Of a stretch of DNA of 64,000 bases, positions 16,201-28,725 are shown piece after piece (position 1 is the stretch's first letter; every line of letters begins with the position of its first letter). A program made the translations under genes and the position numbers. Source of the DNA: Sepiola atlantica (lineage: Eukaryota; Mollusca; Cephalopoda; Sepiida; Sepiolidae); contig OY744516.1 of the NCBI GenBank assembly GCA_963556195.1, positions 31,493,293 to 31,557,292 of the forward strand, given 5' to 3'. The notes beneath the pieces were generated by a model, which worked only from the letters and a program-made list of their open reading frames with translations, was not told the DNA's origin and did no database searches.

Positions 16201-16847
16201 AGTGAAGTCATTTAGTAATTTTTATTTGTTTCCATATAAGGTAGATAACACCGATCATATTCTTCAATCTAAAGTATGAGTTATCTCTCGTGCTGATTTT
16301 TAGTTTTAGGTGATTATTTAAAAAAAAAAGGTCGCATTACCAGTCGTCCTGGTCGGATGAAGTATTTTTGTAAAACATAAACATAAAAATGCGTTTGATC
16401 TTTAAAATAGGGTACGGACATAAAAGTTTCAGAGTGAACGAGTGAAATAACGAGAGAATTTTAAAGTCAAGTGATCACATGCGTGGGCAAAACAAACAAT
16501 CGAAAAATAAAACGATATGAGATTGACATTTGAAACATGGCACACTAGCGTTTAGTGAACACATTTCAAAGGTCAGGTGATTACATTCAGGTGCATGCGA
16601 AAATAGAATTGAACAAAAATTTAATAATCCTTTTTGTATCTCGATACGAGACAGAACGGACATCGGATATTATTCGCTCCTGACAGTTTGATCCTAGCCG
16701 AATTTAGCCAACCGAAGATAAACTCAATGAAAATTGTCAAATTATTTTCATAATTTTGAAGTAGAGTGATACTTTTTCCCTACACAGAAACGCGGAAAGC
16801 AGGTATACAATGTCAATCTTATTCATCGCCCCCCTCTCTCCCTCTCC

Positions 16848-16848
<1 letters not shown>
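16201..16848. other. No recognisable feature
   Basis: AT-rich; possibly the body of the Helitron-like element ending at 16165. No coding signal. Confidence 0.4.
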
Positions 16849-16880
<32 letters not shown>

Positions 16881-16881
16881 G

Positions 16882-16920
<39 letters not shown>

Positions 16921-16922
16921 CA
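16849..16922. repeat. (TATC)n microsatellite
   Basis: About 18 tetranucleotide units with one GATC interruption, in a C/T-rich context. Confidence 0.97.
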
Positions 16923-17536
16923 TCTCTTTCACTCTCTCGATTATATAATTCAGTCGAACTGTCAAATTCACTCTCAAATAGTAATCCATCTGACATATCT
17001 TTTTCTTTCTGACTAACCTACTTTTTAGTTATTTTATCCCCATTATGCTATTGGCGCGAACATATTTATTCCAGTTCATTTTTTTTCTAAATACTGATTC
17101 CGGCTAATAAAGCTGTAAGGGCGAAGACAGACTTTTTAGGCGCCAGTGTCGGTCAGCACAAAACCAAATGATACCGTAATATTTAAATTATCTTTTAAAA
17201 TACTATTTTCAAAATAACTCAATAATTTTCCCCATAATTGTTCAAATATAAAATATAAAAAAATACTTTACAAATTACGCTTTCTGTAATGTTTCCCTTC
17301 CCGGTAATTACAGTAATACTTATTTTCTACGGATGTGCTTGAGTTTCTTTTTACAAATTTCCGCCCAGATAAGGTACGTACTAATTTCTTTAAACAATTT
17401 TCTTCTAGATTATTTCTTAGGCAATTTTTTAATTACTTCTTTTTAAATACAAGCTTTATAAAACAAATAACGCGATCAATACGTAAGACTTTTGATTCAT
17501 AATATGCATTTATTACTAATTATTTAATTTATTTAA
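16923..17536. other. No recognisable feature
   Basis: AT-rich, no repeat or coding signal recognised. Confidence 0.4.
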
Positions 17537-17556
17537 AAAAAAAAAAAAAAAAAAAA

Positions 17557-17606
<50 letters not shown>

Positions 17607-17647
17607 GCAGCAGCAACAACAGCAGCAACAACAACAACAACAACAAC

Positions 17648-17689
<42 letters not shown>

Positions 17690-17760
17690 TAAAAATAAAA
17701 AAATAAATTTAAAAAAATGAAAATAAAATAATAATAAAAAAAAGAATAAAATTTTTTTTA
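17537..17760. repeat. Compound A / ACA / ATA low-complexity tract
   Basis: A run of about 23 A is followed by (ACA)n with CAG interruptions (17560-17650), (ATA)n (17650-17680) and A-rich sequence to 17760. A retroposon poly-A tail that expanded would look like this, but no element body is recognised upstream. Confidence 0.95.
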
Positions 17761-19217
17761 AAAAAGATGGGTTTCAATCGAGAAGAAAGAAATAAGTTAC
17801 GGCTTCTCACAAGAAAGTTTTTCATCGAATCTAGTAGTACCTTAGAAATATGTCCGGATGCGTCGTCAGGAAATATAACGAAAAATGTCATATTTGTGAC
17901 TTTAAATTAGTAAGACTTCTTTGGTACAATGATTTTAGAAATATTCAATTGAATGTATTATTACGTAATAATTACTTTTAAAATCGGATTAGGCCATCCT
18001 TCCGGACATTATCTCCACTCGAAGGCTGTATTCTATATGCTCTATTATGTTCCTCATACGGCTGAAAGACATGCTGAAAAGGCGAGACATGCTGAAAAGT
18101 CCAGCTGTCAATAATAAATTATAGCTTTCAAAAAAGGTTTAGGAACCTTTTAAAAATTCTTTTAAAAAAAAAGAAAAGAAAGGAACACGATCTTATTTAT
18201 ACTTAACTGAACTTTATTCAATATTAATAATAAAAAAAAGAATTTATTAAAAAATAATAGTTAAGTTTCTGTGTTAAACATCCCGATTATTTATGGATTT
18301 TAAAGACTAAAATTCGTTTATTATTTTGATTGCAAACAATCTGAAAACAATTTTCTTTACATATTTATTAAAATAAAAATACGCAAAGTCAAGCAATGAA
18401 GATTGTAATTATTTTAAAGTTACAATATCAAACTATTTGTTTTATAGAAAATATTGTTGGTTACGATGTGTTTTTAACTTTTCAAGCAGCATACAATCAA
18501 ATACTGCAATTAGGGAACAAGCTAACAATATTTAAATAAACAAATTTTAAAAAACGATAAACATTTTTAAAATGAAAACAAACAATGAATAATTACAAAA
18601 AATGAAAACAAACGAGCGGTTAGCGCATAAAATGGCTGCCAAATTTTATCGACTAGTTTTTTCTGATTTATTAAGCGGCGACGGGGTAAATTAATCCACT
18701 GTAATTTGTTGTCTGATTTCTTTTTTTATTTTGACAATATTAGTTTTTTTTTTTTTTTTTTCGGATTAAATTGTATTTTAAAGAAAATTTCTTCGGCAAT
18801 ATTCTATATTGGATACGTCATTATTATAATGTTTAATTTGAAATATATCAATTTCATTTTACATAAACATTGTTTGATTTTATAATTTGTTTCTTACAAA
18901 AAACATACCTTCCTTTAACCCTCCTAAGAACCCTAAGTTCGAGTGGTAACATTTTTATTAAAGAGTTTTATTTTATTATTTGTTAATTAATATTTGCCAA
19001 ATCACAAAACTCAACATAAAAAAACATTTATAAATCCCCTGTGAAGCATTTTAAAATGCTATCATAATGCGATTTTGTTCTTTGATGCCATCCATCGTTG
19101 CTGAATTTAAATCGTCAACGACTTCCTGGAACAATGCGAAAACGTTATCTGCGTGTTTCTCTGCTGTCTTTTAAAAAATTCTCTTCTTTCTCCAGCTTTT
19201 TTTGTTCATTTGCTTTT
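17761..19217. other. No recognisable feature; long AT-rich stretch
   Basis: About 1.45 kb of very AT-rich DNA. Nothing is coding. A short AAAATGGCTGCC word occurs near 18630. Confidence 0.45.
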
Positions 19218-19260
19218 GACACCTAAGGATGATTCGACGAAGAATCGAAAACGTTCGTGA
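19218..19260 (+). ncRNA. Decayed hammerhead-ribozyme-like sequence
   Basis: Core CUAAGGA (consensus CUGANGA; the essential G5 is A) at 19223-19229, one extra U, helix II GAUUC/GAAUC at 19231-19235 and 19242-19246, GAAA at 19247-19250, one extra A, then the end of ACGU and a following U. Helix I pairing is weak. Most likely an inactive relic. Confidence 0.4.
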
Positions 19261-19424
19261 AACCTGTGAAACCTATGGAACGTTTATTATTATTTTTTGA
19301 TTTTAATACAAAATAGAATCAATCAGTAATAATAAAAAAAATAAAAAAGGTATAATTAAACAGACGAATTCTGTTATTTTTAACAATGTTTGCATAAATG
19401 AGAAAATGTTGCCTAAATACACAC

Positions 19425-19430
<6 letters not shown>

Positions 19431-19469
<39 letters not shown>

Positions 19470-19700
19470 TTGACGTAGTAGCGACTCCTTGTTTGACAAG
19501 CACTACTACTATTACTGTTTATTCGACTTTGATTACATTCTAATATCCATAAACTGTGACATCTTCGTACATAACTAAAAATAATAAGTCTGTTTACTAA
19601 TATATTCTAGTTATTATTATTATTTTAATTATTATTATTAATATTATTATCATTATTATTATTATTATTATTAATATTATTATTATTACAATTATTAGTT

Positions 19701-19738
<38 letters not shown>
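19431..19738. repeat. TA array, then ATT and AGT trinucleotide arrays
   Basis: TA at 19431-19468, imperfect ATT at 19612-19695 and about ten AGT units at 19709-19738. The sequence between is unique and AT-rich. Confidence 0.93.
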
Positions 19739-20141
19739 TTTAAAATTATTATATAGAAGTAAAGAGACTTATTATTTTGCAATCAACTGTAATTTACATA
19801 CGGATATGTACATTAGATATCGTCCCTGAGAAAAGAGAGTCACTTTTTCTCTAAATGCTCACAGCGACTACACTAAATATTAGAGAGTGGTTGCATCAAC
19901 ATAGAGTGAAAGTCGGCGAGAGAAATACATAGATACTAAGAGACAGAGTTAGTGATAAAGTTCGACTAATTTGAACAATTAAAACTGAATTTTTATTCAG
20001 TTATATAAAAGTACAACCGTCCCTTTTTCTCTGTCTTCTCTTCTTTTGCTTTCTTTTCTCTTTCTTTTTTCCCTTATTTTTCCTTACTCATGGGTAATGC
20101 TATCTACGAATGTGTAAACATCTTTATTCTCTTGCCTTTTG
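19739..20141. other. No recognisable feature
   Basis: AT-rich with a C/T-rich stretch around 20020-20085. Confidence 0.4.
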
Positions 20142-20182
20142 CATATGTGACGAAGATATATACTATATCGAAACGTCATATG
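20142..20182 (+). ncRNA. Hammerhead-ribozyme-like sequence with mutated core
   Basis: Helix I strands CAUAU (20142-20146) and AUAUG (20178-20182) are complementary. Core GUGACGA at 20147-20153 has C3 replaced by G. One extra A precedes helix II (GAUAUA/UAUAUC, 20155-20169). GAAA is at 20170-20173, the palindromic ACGU at 20173-20176, and the cleavage-site C at 20177. The layout is complete, but the C3 change and extra A should abolish cleavage. Confidence 0.55.
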
Positions 20183-20238
20183 GAATGAATAATGTCTTTT
20201 TCAACTAGAAAGATTTCCTCGTCATCTGTATAGCAAAA

Positions 20239-20700
20239 CTAGTATACCCGTCCCAGGGCAGGTAAAATTAATTTCTCGAACAGTTTTGCACCACCTTTAT
20301 GCTCCCTTACGAAGATTATAATCAATATATAATGCCACTAAGGCCGAGAAGTGACTATTGATCAAATTTCATGAAAATCTGAAATATTTTAATTCTCAAA
20401 TGGGATATTGTACACACATATGCCCCAACAACGATTTAAAATACACCAAAGAAAATGTAATTTGTAAGATATTTATTAATTAATGTCTAATATCTATTGT
20501 TACAATTTCACAAAAATCGGGGTTATCTGAATTTTCACGAAGGGCTTCCACCCACATTTACATAAAACTTAATTAGAATAAATATATCCCATATTTCCCA
20601 CTTATGTTTAGCAACAGTATTTTAAAATCTATACAGATCGGTTAATTAGTTTAAGAGTTAATCCTATGCATAGAATTATATAAACATATACAGATACACG
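20239..20700 (-). mobile_element. Dispersed repeat family C, copy 1 (Helitron-like)
   Basis: Shares GGTAAAATTAATTTC, GTTTTGCACCACC and GGTTAATTAGTTTAAGAG with copies at 22175, 33183 and 44150. On the minus strand it ends in a GC-rich stretch (CCCTGGGACGGG), then CTAG and T, like a Helitron 3' end. The opposite family end, TCTCTATTTATATAAAG on the minus strand, appears only at 20889-20918, so about 180 bp seem inserted before it. Non-coding. Confidence 0.55.
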
Positions 20701-20792
20701 ATATATCATAAAATCAAATGTCGTGGAGACAGGATGTATGAACAAGACGAAAGAAAAAAAGAATTAAGCACGAGAAGAAATCATCAAAACGA

Positions 20793-20838
20793 GAGATTTA
20801 CCGGTTTCGTTCAGATCAACGAAGCCGGTAAATATCTC
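20793..20838. repeat. Strong hairpin within the insert of family C copy 1
   Basis: GAGATTTACCGG with TTTCGTT pairs with AACGAAG, CCGGTAAATATCTC, leaving a CAGATC loop. The stem is about 18 bp with one or two mismatches. Confidence 0.7.
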
Positions 20839-21174
20839 TTTGGATAATTTCTTCATGTGTTTGTTTTTTTTTGTCGTTTTTTTACATATACACATACCTA
20901 ACTTTATATAAATAGAGATTATGTGTGTGCGTTAAGCTTATACACACAATGGCGAGATATACAGAAAAGGTGAGCGGGATATACGCATATGTTAAAATGG
21001 CGCCAGTCTTTGTGGGTAAAAGGATGAGGTGGTGACAGAATTCAGGAAACATTTCATTCACCTGCTGGTGTACTAGTGTATGTGGATGATGCCAAAGGGT
21101 GGTGCGTTCGAGATGTGTCTTGACTTCTCGATGGGATAGCGACCAGCTTATCCCTCTAACCTCGAAACTCCCCC

Positions 21175-21222
21175 GTACCTTTGCGCACGCGCAATCTCCG
21201 ACCACGTGGCCGATAAAAAGGT
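21175..21222. promoter_or_regulatory. NRF1-like palindrome and CACGTG E-box
   Basis: TGCGCACGCGCA is a full NRF1-type palindrome and CCACGTGG about 20 bp away is a USF-type E-box. Both sit in a locally CpG-richer patch (about 21170-21350). No convincing exon follows on either strand, so promoter function is only a possibility. Confidence 0.35.
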
Positions 21223-21225
21223 TGG

Positions 21226-21760
21226 AATAAACAAAAGAAAGGCCTATCGTAATTAAGGAATGAAACGGGGACACATGCAGGGCCGAACGACGTACCGACA
21301 TTCGCGTCAAGGAGGATCCCGAACACCAAATGACGACGTGCGTGTGCACACGAAAGACTTGAGGGCCTCGATCTATTTTAGAAACATGGCGAATAATTCA
21401 TTCATAAATTAACGGGGCAACTTTAGAACGTTCAATTGCTTGCTTATATGGTCACGCGTCATGTCTGTTTGTCTCATATTAATGTTATATGAAAAAGAGG
21501 GTGGGGTCTGATAGATACTAGAGCCTCTTATTGGTTGAGCTAGGTCACATGATATGAGAAAGTCCTTGGTTTAAATAGTTTTATATTTTTTAAGTGGCAG
21601 TTGATTTCAAAACACTGGTGTTATACAGAGATTCTATGGTCTCCATTCTCATATTCAATTTTGAAGGGAATTATTGAAGACATTTCCTAGTAGTCCAGTT
21701 TGCGATTCATAACTCATCGTGATAAATTACTAAAAATATAAATAAAATATATGTTTTAAA
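21226..21760. other. No recognisable feature
   Basis: Mixed composition, no repeat unit or coding signal recognised. A 155-codon minus-strand frame ends in this area (20882-21349) but has no recognised domain. Confidence 0.4.
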
Positions 21761-21895
21761 CAGTGGCTAAATGGTAAACTATACTACTGGAAACCTGGGT
21801 GTACCAAGTTTGAATCAAGTGCGTTCAACAGAAACACTTTCATCCAACTCAGACCTGACCTTGTGTCTAACCTCATAAAAAGGAGGTAAATAAAA
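21761..21895 (+). mobile_element. tRNA-derived SINE
   Basis: The head has an A-box-like TGGCTAAATGGTAA and, about 40 bp on, a B-box-like AGTTTGAATCAAG. After a tRNA-unrelated part it ends in GGAGGTAAATAAAAATAAG, an A-rich tail. The B box differs from GGTTCGANTCC at two or three sites. Confidence 0.55.
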
Positions 21896-22174
21896 ATAAG
21901 TTTTAATCATCTTCGTCGTTTTTTTTCAAGAAATTAATTTACAAGGTGGTTACCTGATCAGACATGTGGTTTAAATAAAAGAGCAACTACAATAGTTGTT
22001 CCAAACCTTTTCCCAATGACGATGCCATTTGCATTTCATTATATTTTTACGATCCAGTCAGAAAACGAAACCAATTTCTTGATCTTAGGATTTTATTAAA
22101 TGAAAACTCTAATTGATTAATGTCTATATGCGTGAATAATGCAAACGAATTATTTCTAGTCAAACACTAAAGGA
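21896..22174. other. No recognisable feature
   Basis: AT-rich interval between the SINE and family C copy 2. Confidence 0.4.
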
Positions 22175-22740
22175 ATAACCGTCCGAGGACGAGTAAAATT
22201 AATTCTCCTCCAAAAAATATTTTTGCACCACTTTTATGTCCCCTTACAAAGAATAACATCGAGATATAATGATATTAAACCTTATATCTAGAATCCTAAT
22301 TCTAATTTTAATTTTAAAAATCCATCACATGATTTTGATTTTAAATGTCTAAAATATAGGGTTAAAGCTTAAGGGGTTTCAAGAAGAAATTAAAATTCAG
22401 GGAATCTTGCTTAATTAGTGTCTACTGATTTGAGATAAAATTTAATGCAAATCTGAAATATTTGAATTTTTAAATGGGAGATTGCGCCCATATTATGCCC
22501 CCTACAACGCTATAAAATACAAAAAAAAACTATATATTGTTAACTTGTTTTTTTTTAAATCGGGGGTATCGGTTTATTTAGTAATAGTTTCCACCCCTAA
22601 AACTAAATAAAGCACTCATTACTCACTCTGACGCCTAGTAATTGTATTCCAAAATTCCTAATTCTCGGTTAATTATTTTAAGAGTGACTCCTGTACATAC
22701 AAATATATAAACATATACACATACATAAGTTTATATAGAG
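22175..22740 (-). mobile_element. Dispersed repeat family C, copy 2
   Basis: Collinear with the copy at 33183-33800 over GATATAATGATATTAAACC, GAATCTTGCTTAATT and AATGCAAATCTGAAAT. The left end has a CGTCC/GGACG hairpin. The right end on the minus strand reads ATCTCTATATAAAC, consistent with a Helitron-type TC start. Non-coding. Confidence 0.6.
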
Positions 22741-23149
22741 ATAGGAATGCTGTAATGTACATATTTTTAATATTAACAATTGGTTGGTGCGTTTCTGTTT
22801 TTTTTTTGGGGGGGGGGGTTCAATACAAACTTAGCAATCTACGACAATATTTTGTGATACTGGCGCAAGTCATCTTTGTTTCTGAACTTCAACTTTATAA
22901 AAAGTAGAGATGGGAAGGAAACTTTACAGGTGTGAGAATTCTAAGCAAAGCTTCAAACAAATTTGGACATTTATGTAATTGGTTCATCCACAATAATATC
23001 GCTTGTCGACCCCACGGTTAGCATCCACATCACTACCCCTTTCACAAAGAGAGTAGATAAATAAACATACTGTTATATATTCCATTGATTGGGGGCCATG
23101 TTTAGTGTTTGCTTCTCGTTTTCGTGGAACAAATTTAGATTGTCTAGAT
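22741..23149. other. No recognisable feature
   Basis: AT-rich with T and G homopolymers near 22797-22820. The last eight bases (GTCTAGAT) are the left target duplication of the adjacent hAT element. Confidence 0.4.
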
Positions 23150-23741
23150 CAGGGGCGAGCAACCTTTTCAGAGTGAGGGCCAGATGAGACTTTTGGAAGG
23201 AGATCGCGGGCCGGAGTGAAAAACGAAATCTCAGAATTACTATATTTTGTTTACATGAATAAATTGTGCAAAAATTGCATTGAACACTTTATAAATCTGA
23301 TATTTTTTCTCAAGAGACTTCTGTATGTGATGTTATAAAAGGCGCCGACGAAGAGCCATTTTGGAATCATACAAAATAATGACGGGGGAAGTAGCAAGTT
23401 GATCCAGCATTCGTTTTGATACACCTCACATAGGTTCTATGTTTCATGCCCTTTCCTCGTCTCTCGTTTCCTCTTTGCCTCTCTCTTTCTCTTTTTCTAT
23501 TTTTATCTCTTAATAGTTAAAGAAAAATGAAATATACATCCATCATCGCTCGCTGATATTTATACATTTTTATCCCACTGTAAATCTTAATTGAAACCTA
23601 CTTTTACGTGTATGCCACAAAATGATATGAGTTTTACTGGGAGGTCCGCGGGTCGGATTGCAATAATAAAGCATAGCAGGGCTGGACGCTAAGCCTTCGC
23701 GGGCCGGATGTGGCCCGCGGGCCGATGGTTGCCTGCCCCTG
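23150..23741. mobile_element. hAT-family MITE with 8-bp target duplication
   Basis: Ends CAGGGGCGAGCAACC and GGTTGCCTGCCCCTG form imperfect terminal inverted repeats of the hAT type, followed inward by GCGGGCCGG words. Flanks GTCTAGAT (23142-23149) and GTCTAAAT (23742-23749) form an 8-bp target duplication with one mismatch. The 592-bp interior has no transposase, so hAT transposase would be needed in trans. Confidence 0.9.
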
Positions 23742-23749
23742 GTCTAAAT

Positions 23750-24764
23750 ACTCTCTTCTCGGGTCTCCTGCTACACTTATGAAGAAGGAGACGAAGATCA
23801 TATTCACTTACATATATTTCATTTAACTTAACTGTGGAAATCCATTTTCCATTAACTAAGAGTCGCTTCTGACTGCACCAGCCACATTGACGTTACGCTC
23901 ATATCTAGTTAGCCTGCAATCTTCTTTACTGAAATCTCCCTTCAAATCCGTTCTATGAAACATGATTAAATTAACCAATCAGTAACCTACGTGTATATGG
24001 GGCTATAGATTGCCAATCATATATAAACAACCGCATGCATTTGAATAAACATATCTACACTCAACTTAAAAAGCACATTACTGCTAGATGTTGTGCAACA
24101 CTATGTTTTAACGTAGTTGCAATATCAATGCAAAAAATGGAGCAGACTCCGAACTGCTAGAAATAAAAAGGTAGTATCTGTTTTTATACTACACTTCATC
24201 GTTTCTATTCTCGGTCAGTGAAAGAGAAATCTTTCTAAACTGAGGAAATTTTAATTTCTTTTCCAATCCAGCGTACCACTTTTTGATGAACTGAAATTTC
24301 CCCACATTACGAACCGATTTTGTACCTAACTCTGTCCTCGTGGGGAGGCAAGTGAATAGGGACTCCGTACACACATTAAACAATTGTAAATTCATTAAAA
24401 TATAATGTTTTTATTTACATACATTTCTAATCATCTGTAATTACAGTAACGATGTGAATTTGGAACAAACGTCACCCACCTCTTTAAAACACAAAAGCTG
24501 ATACGGAAACCTGTCACCTACAAACTTTGCCTCCATTACCGATTGGGGACTATTTTCTTAATTCTTCCAATTAGTCATCAACGTCACAGGTCAAAAAATG
24601 GAATCTGTCTCCTTGTGTGTCCACACCCTACCAGCAGAAGGTGATGTGCCAGGCTTTGACATGACTTACCACAACACGACTGTCCATCTTTTTTTATTAT
24701 TAAGAGCAATTATAAAGAGTATGTAGTTTTTGATATTATAGTTTTAATATATGCACTGTTGTAG
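23750..24764. other. No recognisable feature
   Basis: About 1 kb of ordinary AT-rich sequence without motif or long frame. Confidence 0.4.
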
Positions 24765-25255
24765 AAAGTAACTGACTCCTGGTACGATCCTCTACCTACA
24801 TAAGAGCCAAATACGCCCTAAGATGGAGTATTGCTGTCACATCTGGTAAGGTTTCTCTCAAAGCACCTTTCGTTGCTTAGATAGGGTTCAAAGTCAACTC
24901 CGAAATCTACTGAGGGATGATCTCTTCTGTTCCTTGCAGCCTCTTTCTCATAGAAGAAACGTTGCTAGTCGCTCTCTACTCTATCGTTATTTTCATGGAA
25001 GGTGCTCGACTGAGCTCCAATCTCTGGTTCCTTCTTGTAATCGCACAGCAAGAACTCGTCTTTTCTACCACAACGGAAAAAATAACTCCCCTTTCTTCCT
25101 CCATTTGCCTAGCGTCAGAGCTTCTTTGCAAGGGCTTCTCGTCTCTGAAACACATTACAATAGGATTGCCTTCCTACATACTTCAACATAGTCGCTTTCA
25201 AATTCGATTTCAACAAATACTTGTCATAAACCATCCCATAAGTAATCAAACTTAG
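24765..25255 (+). pseudogene. LINE family B, ORF2 C-terminus remnant (copy 1)
   Basis: Frames around 24820-25250 give MEYCCHIW, then SSLQPLSHRRNVASRSLLYRY-type words and STEL.SLVPS, the conserved C-terminal region after the RT of Jockey/CR1-type LINEs. The reading moves between two frames near 25070, so it is inactive. It ends at TACTTGTCATAAACCATCC, as does the related copy at 63515-64000. Confidence 0.72.
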
Positions 25256-25654
25256 TTTATTGTAGTGATCAATTTTAGTACTCCCATAGCGTTCCTCATC
25301 TTTCGGTTGACAATCATTCCATCTTATTAATCCTTACCCTCGGGTGGATGTTGGCCTTGATAAGTGGTGACCCCTCAGTAAGAAAAGGACACGTGTTTCA
25401 TCTCGTAAACAATAAATAATCTATGATTATGTTTTGCTACTGACGATGTTGACAATAATGATGATGATAAATAAATCTCAATTAAAGGGAAGCTGTTCTC
25501 CTCTGTCCCCTTCTCTCCCCGAGGGTTAGTTGAGTCTCTCCGTTAGTGATTCTAATTAAAAGACAGGATAGACATGGTAGATTCATTGGATCTTCTTTCG
25601 AGAAAGCATGTCTCTGTAAGGGGGGGGGGACATCATGCAACCACTTAGCAGTCG
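25256..25654. other. No recognisable feature
   Basis: Ordinary sequence between LINE B and the CpG-richer patch, with GAT-rich words at 25445-25470. Confidence 0.4.
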
Positions 25655-25735
25655 GCGTGTTTCACGTGACGGGCCGCCGACCAATCGAATTAACTGACAC
25701 CAGCGGGTATGCGCGAACAGCGGGATATATAATTG
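25655..25735 (+). promoter_or_regulatory. Candidate promoter patch
   Basis: In a GC/CpG-richer island of this AT-rich window: TTCACGTGACGG (E-box) at about 25659, GACCAATCG (CCAAT box) at about 25678 and GGATATATAATTG (TATA-like) at about 25723, all within 70 bp. The order is plausible for an animal promoter reading to the right. It could be chance. Confidence 0.35.
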
Positions 25736-25908
25736 CGCATCATTTCTCATGTTTGATATTTATGGCACTTTTGTTTCTTTGTCCCCCCAAGGCCGGACCC
25801 CCAGCCCGTTCTCTTTCGTTTTCGCGAATGTTGCTTTATTCGAAATAGGTTTGCGTCGCGCTTTTTAAACCGGCGGAGTTTATCGACAGGGTAAATACAC
25901 GAGAAAAG

Positions 25909-25938
25909 ATGGAGGAAGAATGGGGAAAATATAGTCGA
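25909..25938 (+). other. Possible first coding exon (10 codons) with splice donor
   Basis: ATG at 25909 has a good Kozak context (A at -3, G at +4). It opens MEEEWGKYSR and is followed directly by GTAAGT, a consensus 5' splice site. It lies about 180 bp after the TATA-like motif. No downstream exon was recognised, so this rests on signals alone. Confidence 0.25.
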
Positions 25939-26028
25939 GTAAGTTGGCATCTCCGGCGAATGTACATGTTTGTGATTTTGTGAAACTAAGTAAATTAAAT
26001 GTTGCCTTTACAAAGAACATTCGTGTTT

Positions 26029-26044
26029 GATGATGATGATGATG

Positions 26045-26079
<35 letters not shown>

Positions 26080-26132
26080 GATCATGATCATGATCATGAT
26101 CATGATGATGATGATGATGATCATGATGATGT
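26029..26132. repeat. (GAT)n/(ATC)n palindromic microsatellite
   Basis: GAT units switch to ATC and then to ATCATG units, so the tract can fold on itself. The 60-codon Asp/His frame here is an artefact. Confidence 0.95.
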
Positions 26133-26789
26133 CTTCATCTATTTGTATATTTTACTGTTAATGATATCTCGTTTGAAATAATGCATTTGTGTACAATTTG
26201 ATAATATCAAGTAAAGATTGTCTTTTTCTTCTCCCGTAAAAATGCTTGCCATTTTCAATTAAATATTATTGAAATAAATAAAGCGAATATGTCTCTTCTT
26301 TATTTATTGAATATAGTAATTAGTTTGTTTTTTTTCATTTTTGAAACAATATATATTCTCTTTCTTCTCATTGTCAAAAATAATTGCTAGCTCAATATTT
26401 TCTTCTAAATAAAATAAATATGTCTCTTCTTTCTTTCTTTCTTTCTTTACAATTGTAACAACTTCTGCCTCATTAGTGTAAAAATAATTATATTCTTAAA
26501 ATTTAACTTTTTGAAATCTATTTATTTAAAAATTGTACTAGTTTAGTAGACGAGGCGACATAATTTGATTTTGGAACAATTCATTTGAAAATAAAGTCAG
26601 ATGTCTTATTTTAGCGACATCATATTAATCACCAATCACCATCTTTGCTGATCGGGCGATTTCATCGTTTTAATGGGTTTGAAAGGTGATAATGTATGTA
26701 CAAACATGAAGTGCCTTAGCCTATTATTATCTAGATAATGATGATAATAATTGTGTCCATAAATTTACAAACACAAAAGGAGAAATAAA
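26133..26789. other. AT-rich stretch with one short (CTTT)n tract
   Basis: The only repeat is CTTT at about 26428-26449. Near 26700-26760 the sequence is enriched in ATGATAAT words. Nothing coding. Confidence 0.5.
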
Positions 26790-27640
26790 CTACCACATCT
26801 ATATGGAGAACCTGGAAATATTTAAAACAAAATGGAAACTAGAAAACCTCATAAATACTAGAATATTCAAAAAGGACATTTAATGGAATTCGGAGTAAAA
26901 AAGTGTGAACTACTAGAGATTAAAAAGGGAAAACTAAAAACAGCAGAAGGTATTAAACAGTCCAACCAAGAGGCGAAAAAGGCGTTTGGTGAACACGATA
27001 CTTATAAATATATGAACGTTCTGGAAGCAGACGTCATCAAATAAACAGTAATGAAAGACAAAATTGGAAGAGAATACCGTAGATGGTAAAGAAAACTTCT
27101 AGAAAAATAATATATACTGGACCCTTCATGGGACTGACAAAAGAACTCAGTCAACTGGACCCCAAAATTATGAAAATAATGAGCATGTACAATGCACCCA
27201 AAGGATGCTATTGACAAAAAAGAAGAGGAAGACAATTGATAAATGTGGAAGACTGCGGGGATGACACGATAAAGAACTAAAAGTATGTATAACCCAAAAT
27301 ATCAAAAAGCTGATTACAGCTGAAAAAAAACACTGATAAAATGAACATTAAAAAGAGGAGCTAAAATGAAATCTAAAAAGGCGAAAAAAGCGAAATAGGA
27401 AGATGAACAAGTACATGGACGATTGAGATGACTGAGAAAAGAAGAGACACACAAACCATACGGAAATGCCTGACAAATTAACAGTTGAATAGAGAACCGA
27501 AATCGTTACTGACGACCGCACAAAACTGCTCAATCAAAACGAACTGTATAGAAGGAAAAGTAGACAAAACCTAGGAAAACAGCAAAACGTAGACTGTGGA
27601 AAAGAGAGAAACCTGTAAATCTCATAATACTCATTTGCTC
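26790..27640 (+). pseudogene. LINE family A, decayed copy
   Basis: Broken frames give YKYMNVLEADVIK near 27005, then TGLTKELSQLDPKIMKIMSMYNAPKGC-like words near 27125-27210. These follow the family's post-RT order YKYLGILE, WTKEEL, LDRxTRKxMTMHxALHPK. Around 27470-27600 the segment before the CRLCG knuckle is recognisable by nucleotide similarity to 12345-12460 and 41560-41700. Many stops; inactive. Same strand as all other family A copies. Confidence 0.68.
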
Positions 27641-27830
27641 AGAATGGACCAGAAGACAACAAGGACTGATATTTTATTTCTCTGATGTTGCCTTAAAGAA
27701 CATTGTTTTTGTAACGAATGTAAAGGATTCTTAAATGAACATCCTTCTTTGAAATCTGATTTAATGTGTTTCTGAAATAAATCCTTTAAATATGATTAAT
27801 CTCTTACTAATTTACTGTGTTGTTGATAAC
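27641..27830. other. No recognisable feature
   Basis: AT-rich interval. Confidence 0.4.
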
Positions 27831-27955
27831 GGCCGTGTGGGCTACCACGTCGGGATTAAGTTTGAATCATGACTCGTATCCGGTATAAGTAATCTTCTCT
27901 ACACTGACGATTCCCGTAAGGATGAAACGTATATGTATGTAGATAAAAACAAATA
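27831..27955 (+). mobile_element. tRNA-derived SINE remnant
   Basis: A B-box-like AAGTTTGAATCATGAC at 27857-27872 is followed by a SINE-style middle and an AT-rich tail. The A-box half is weak (GTGGGCTACCACG). Confidence 0.35.
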
Positions 27956-28650
<695 letters not shown>

Positions 28651-28725
28651 ATATATACTTTTTTCTCGTTGGAACTGCACTGATACTGCACTACCCTCTA
28701 CTTGTATGTTATTTTGTCAAAGCAA

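Noticed and set aside
20882..21349. 155-codon minus-strand open frame
   Set aside because: Overlaps a family C repeat end and a CpG-rich patch; no domain, no recognised homology.
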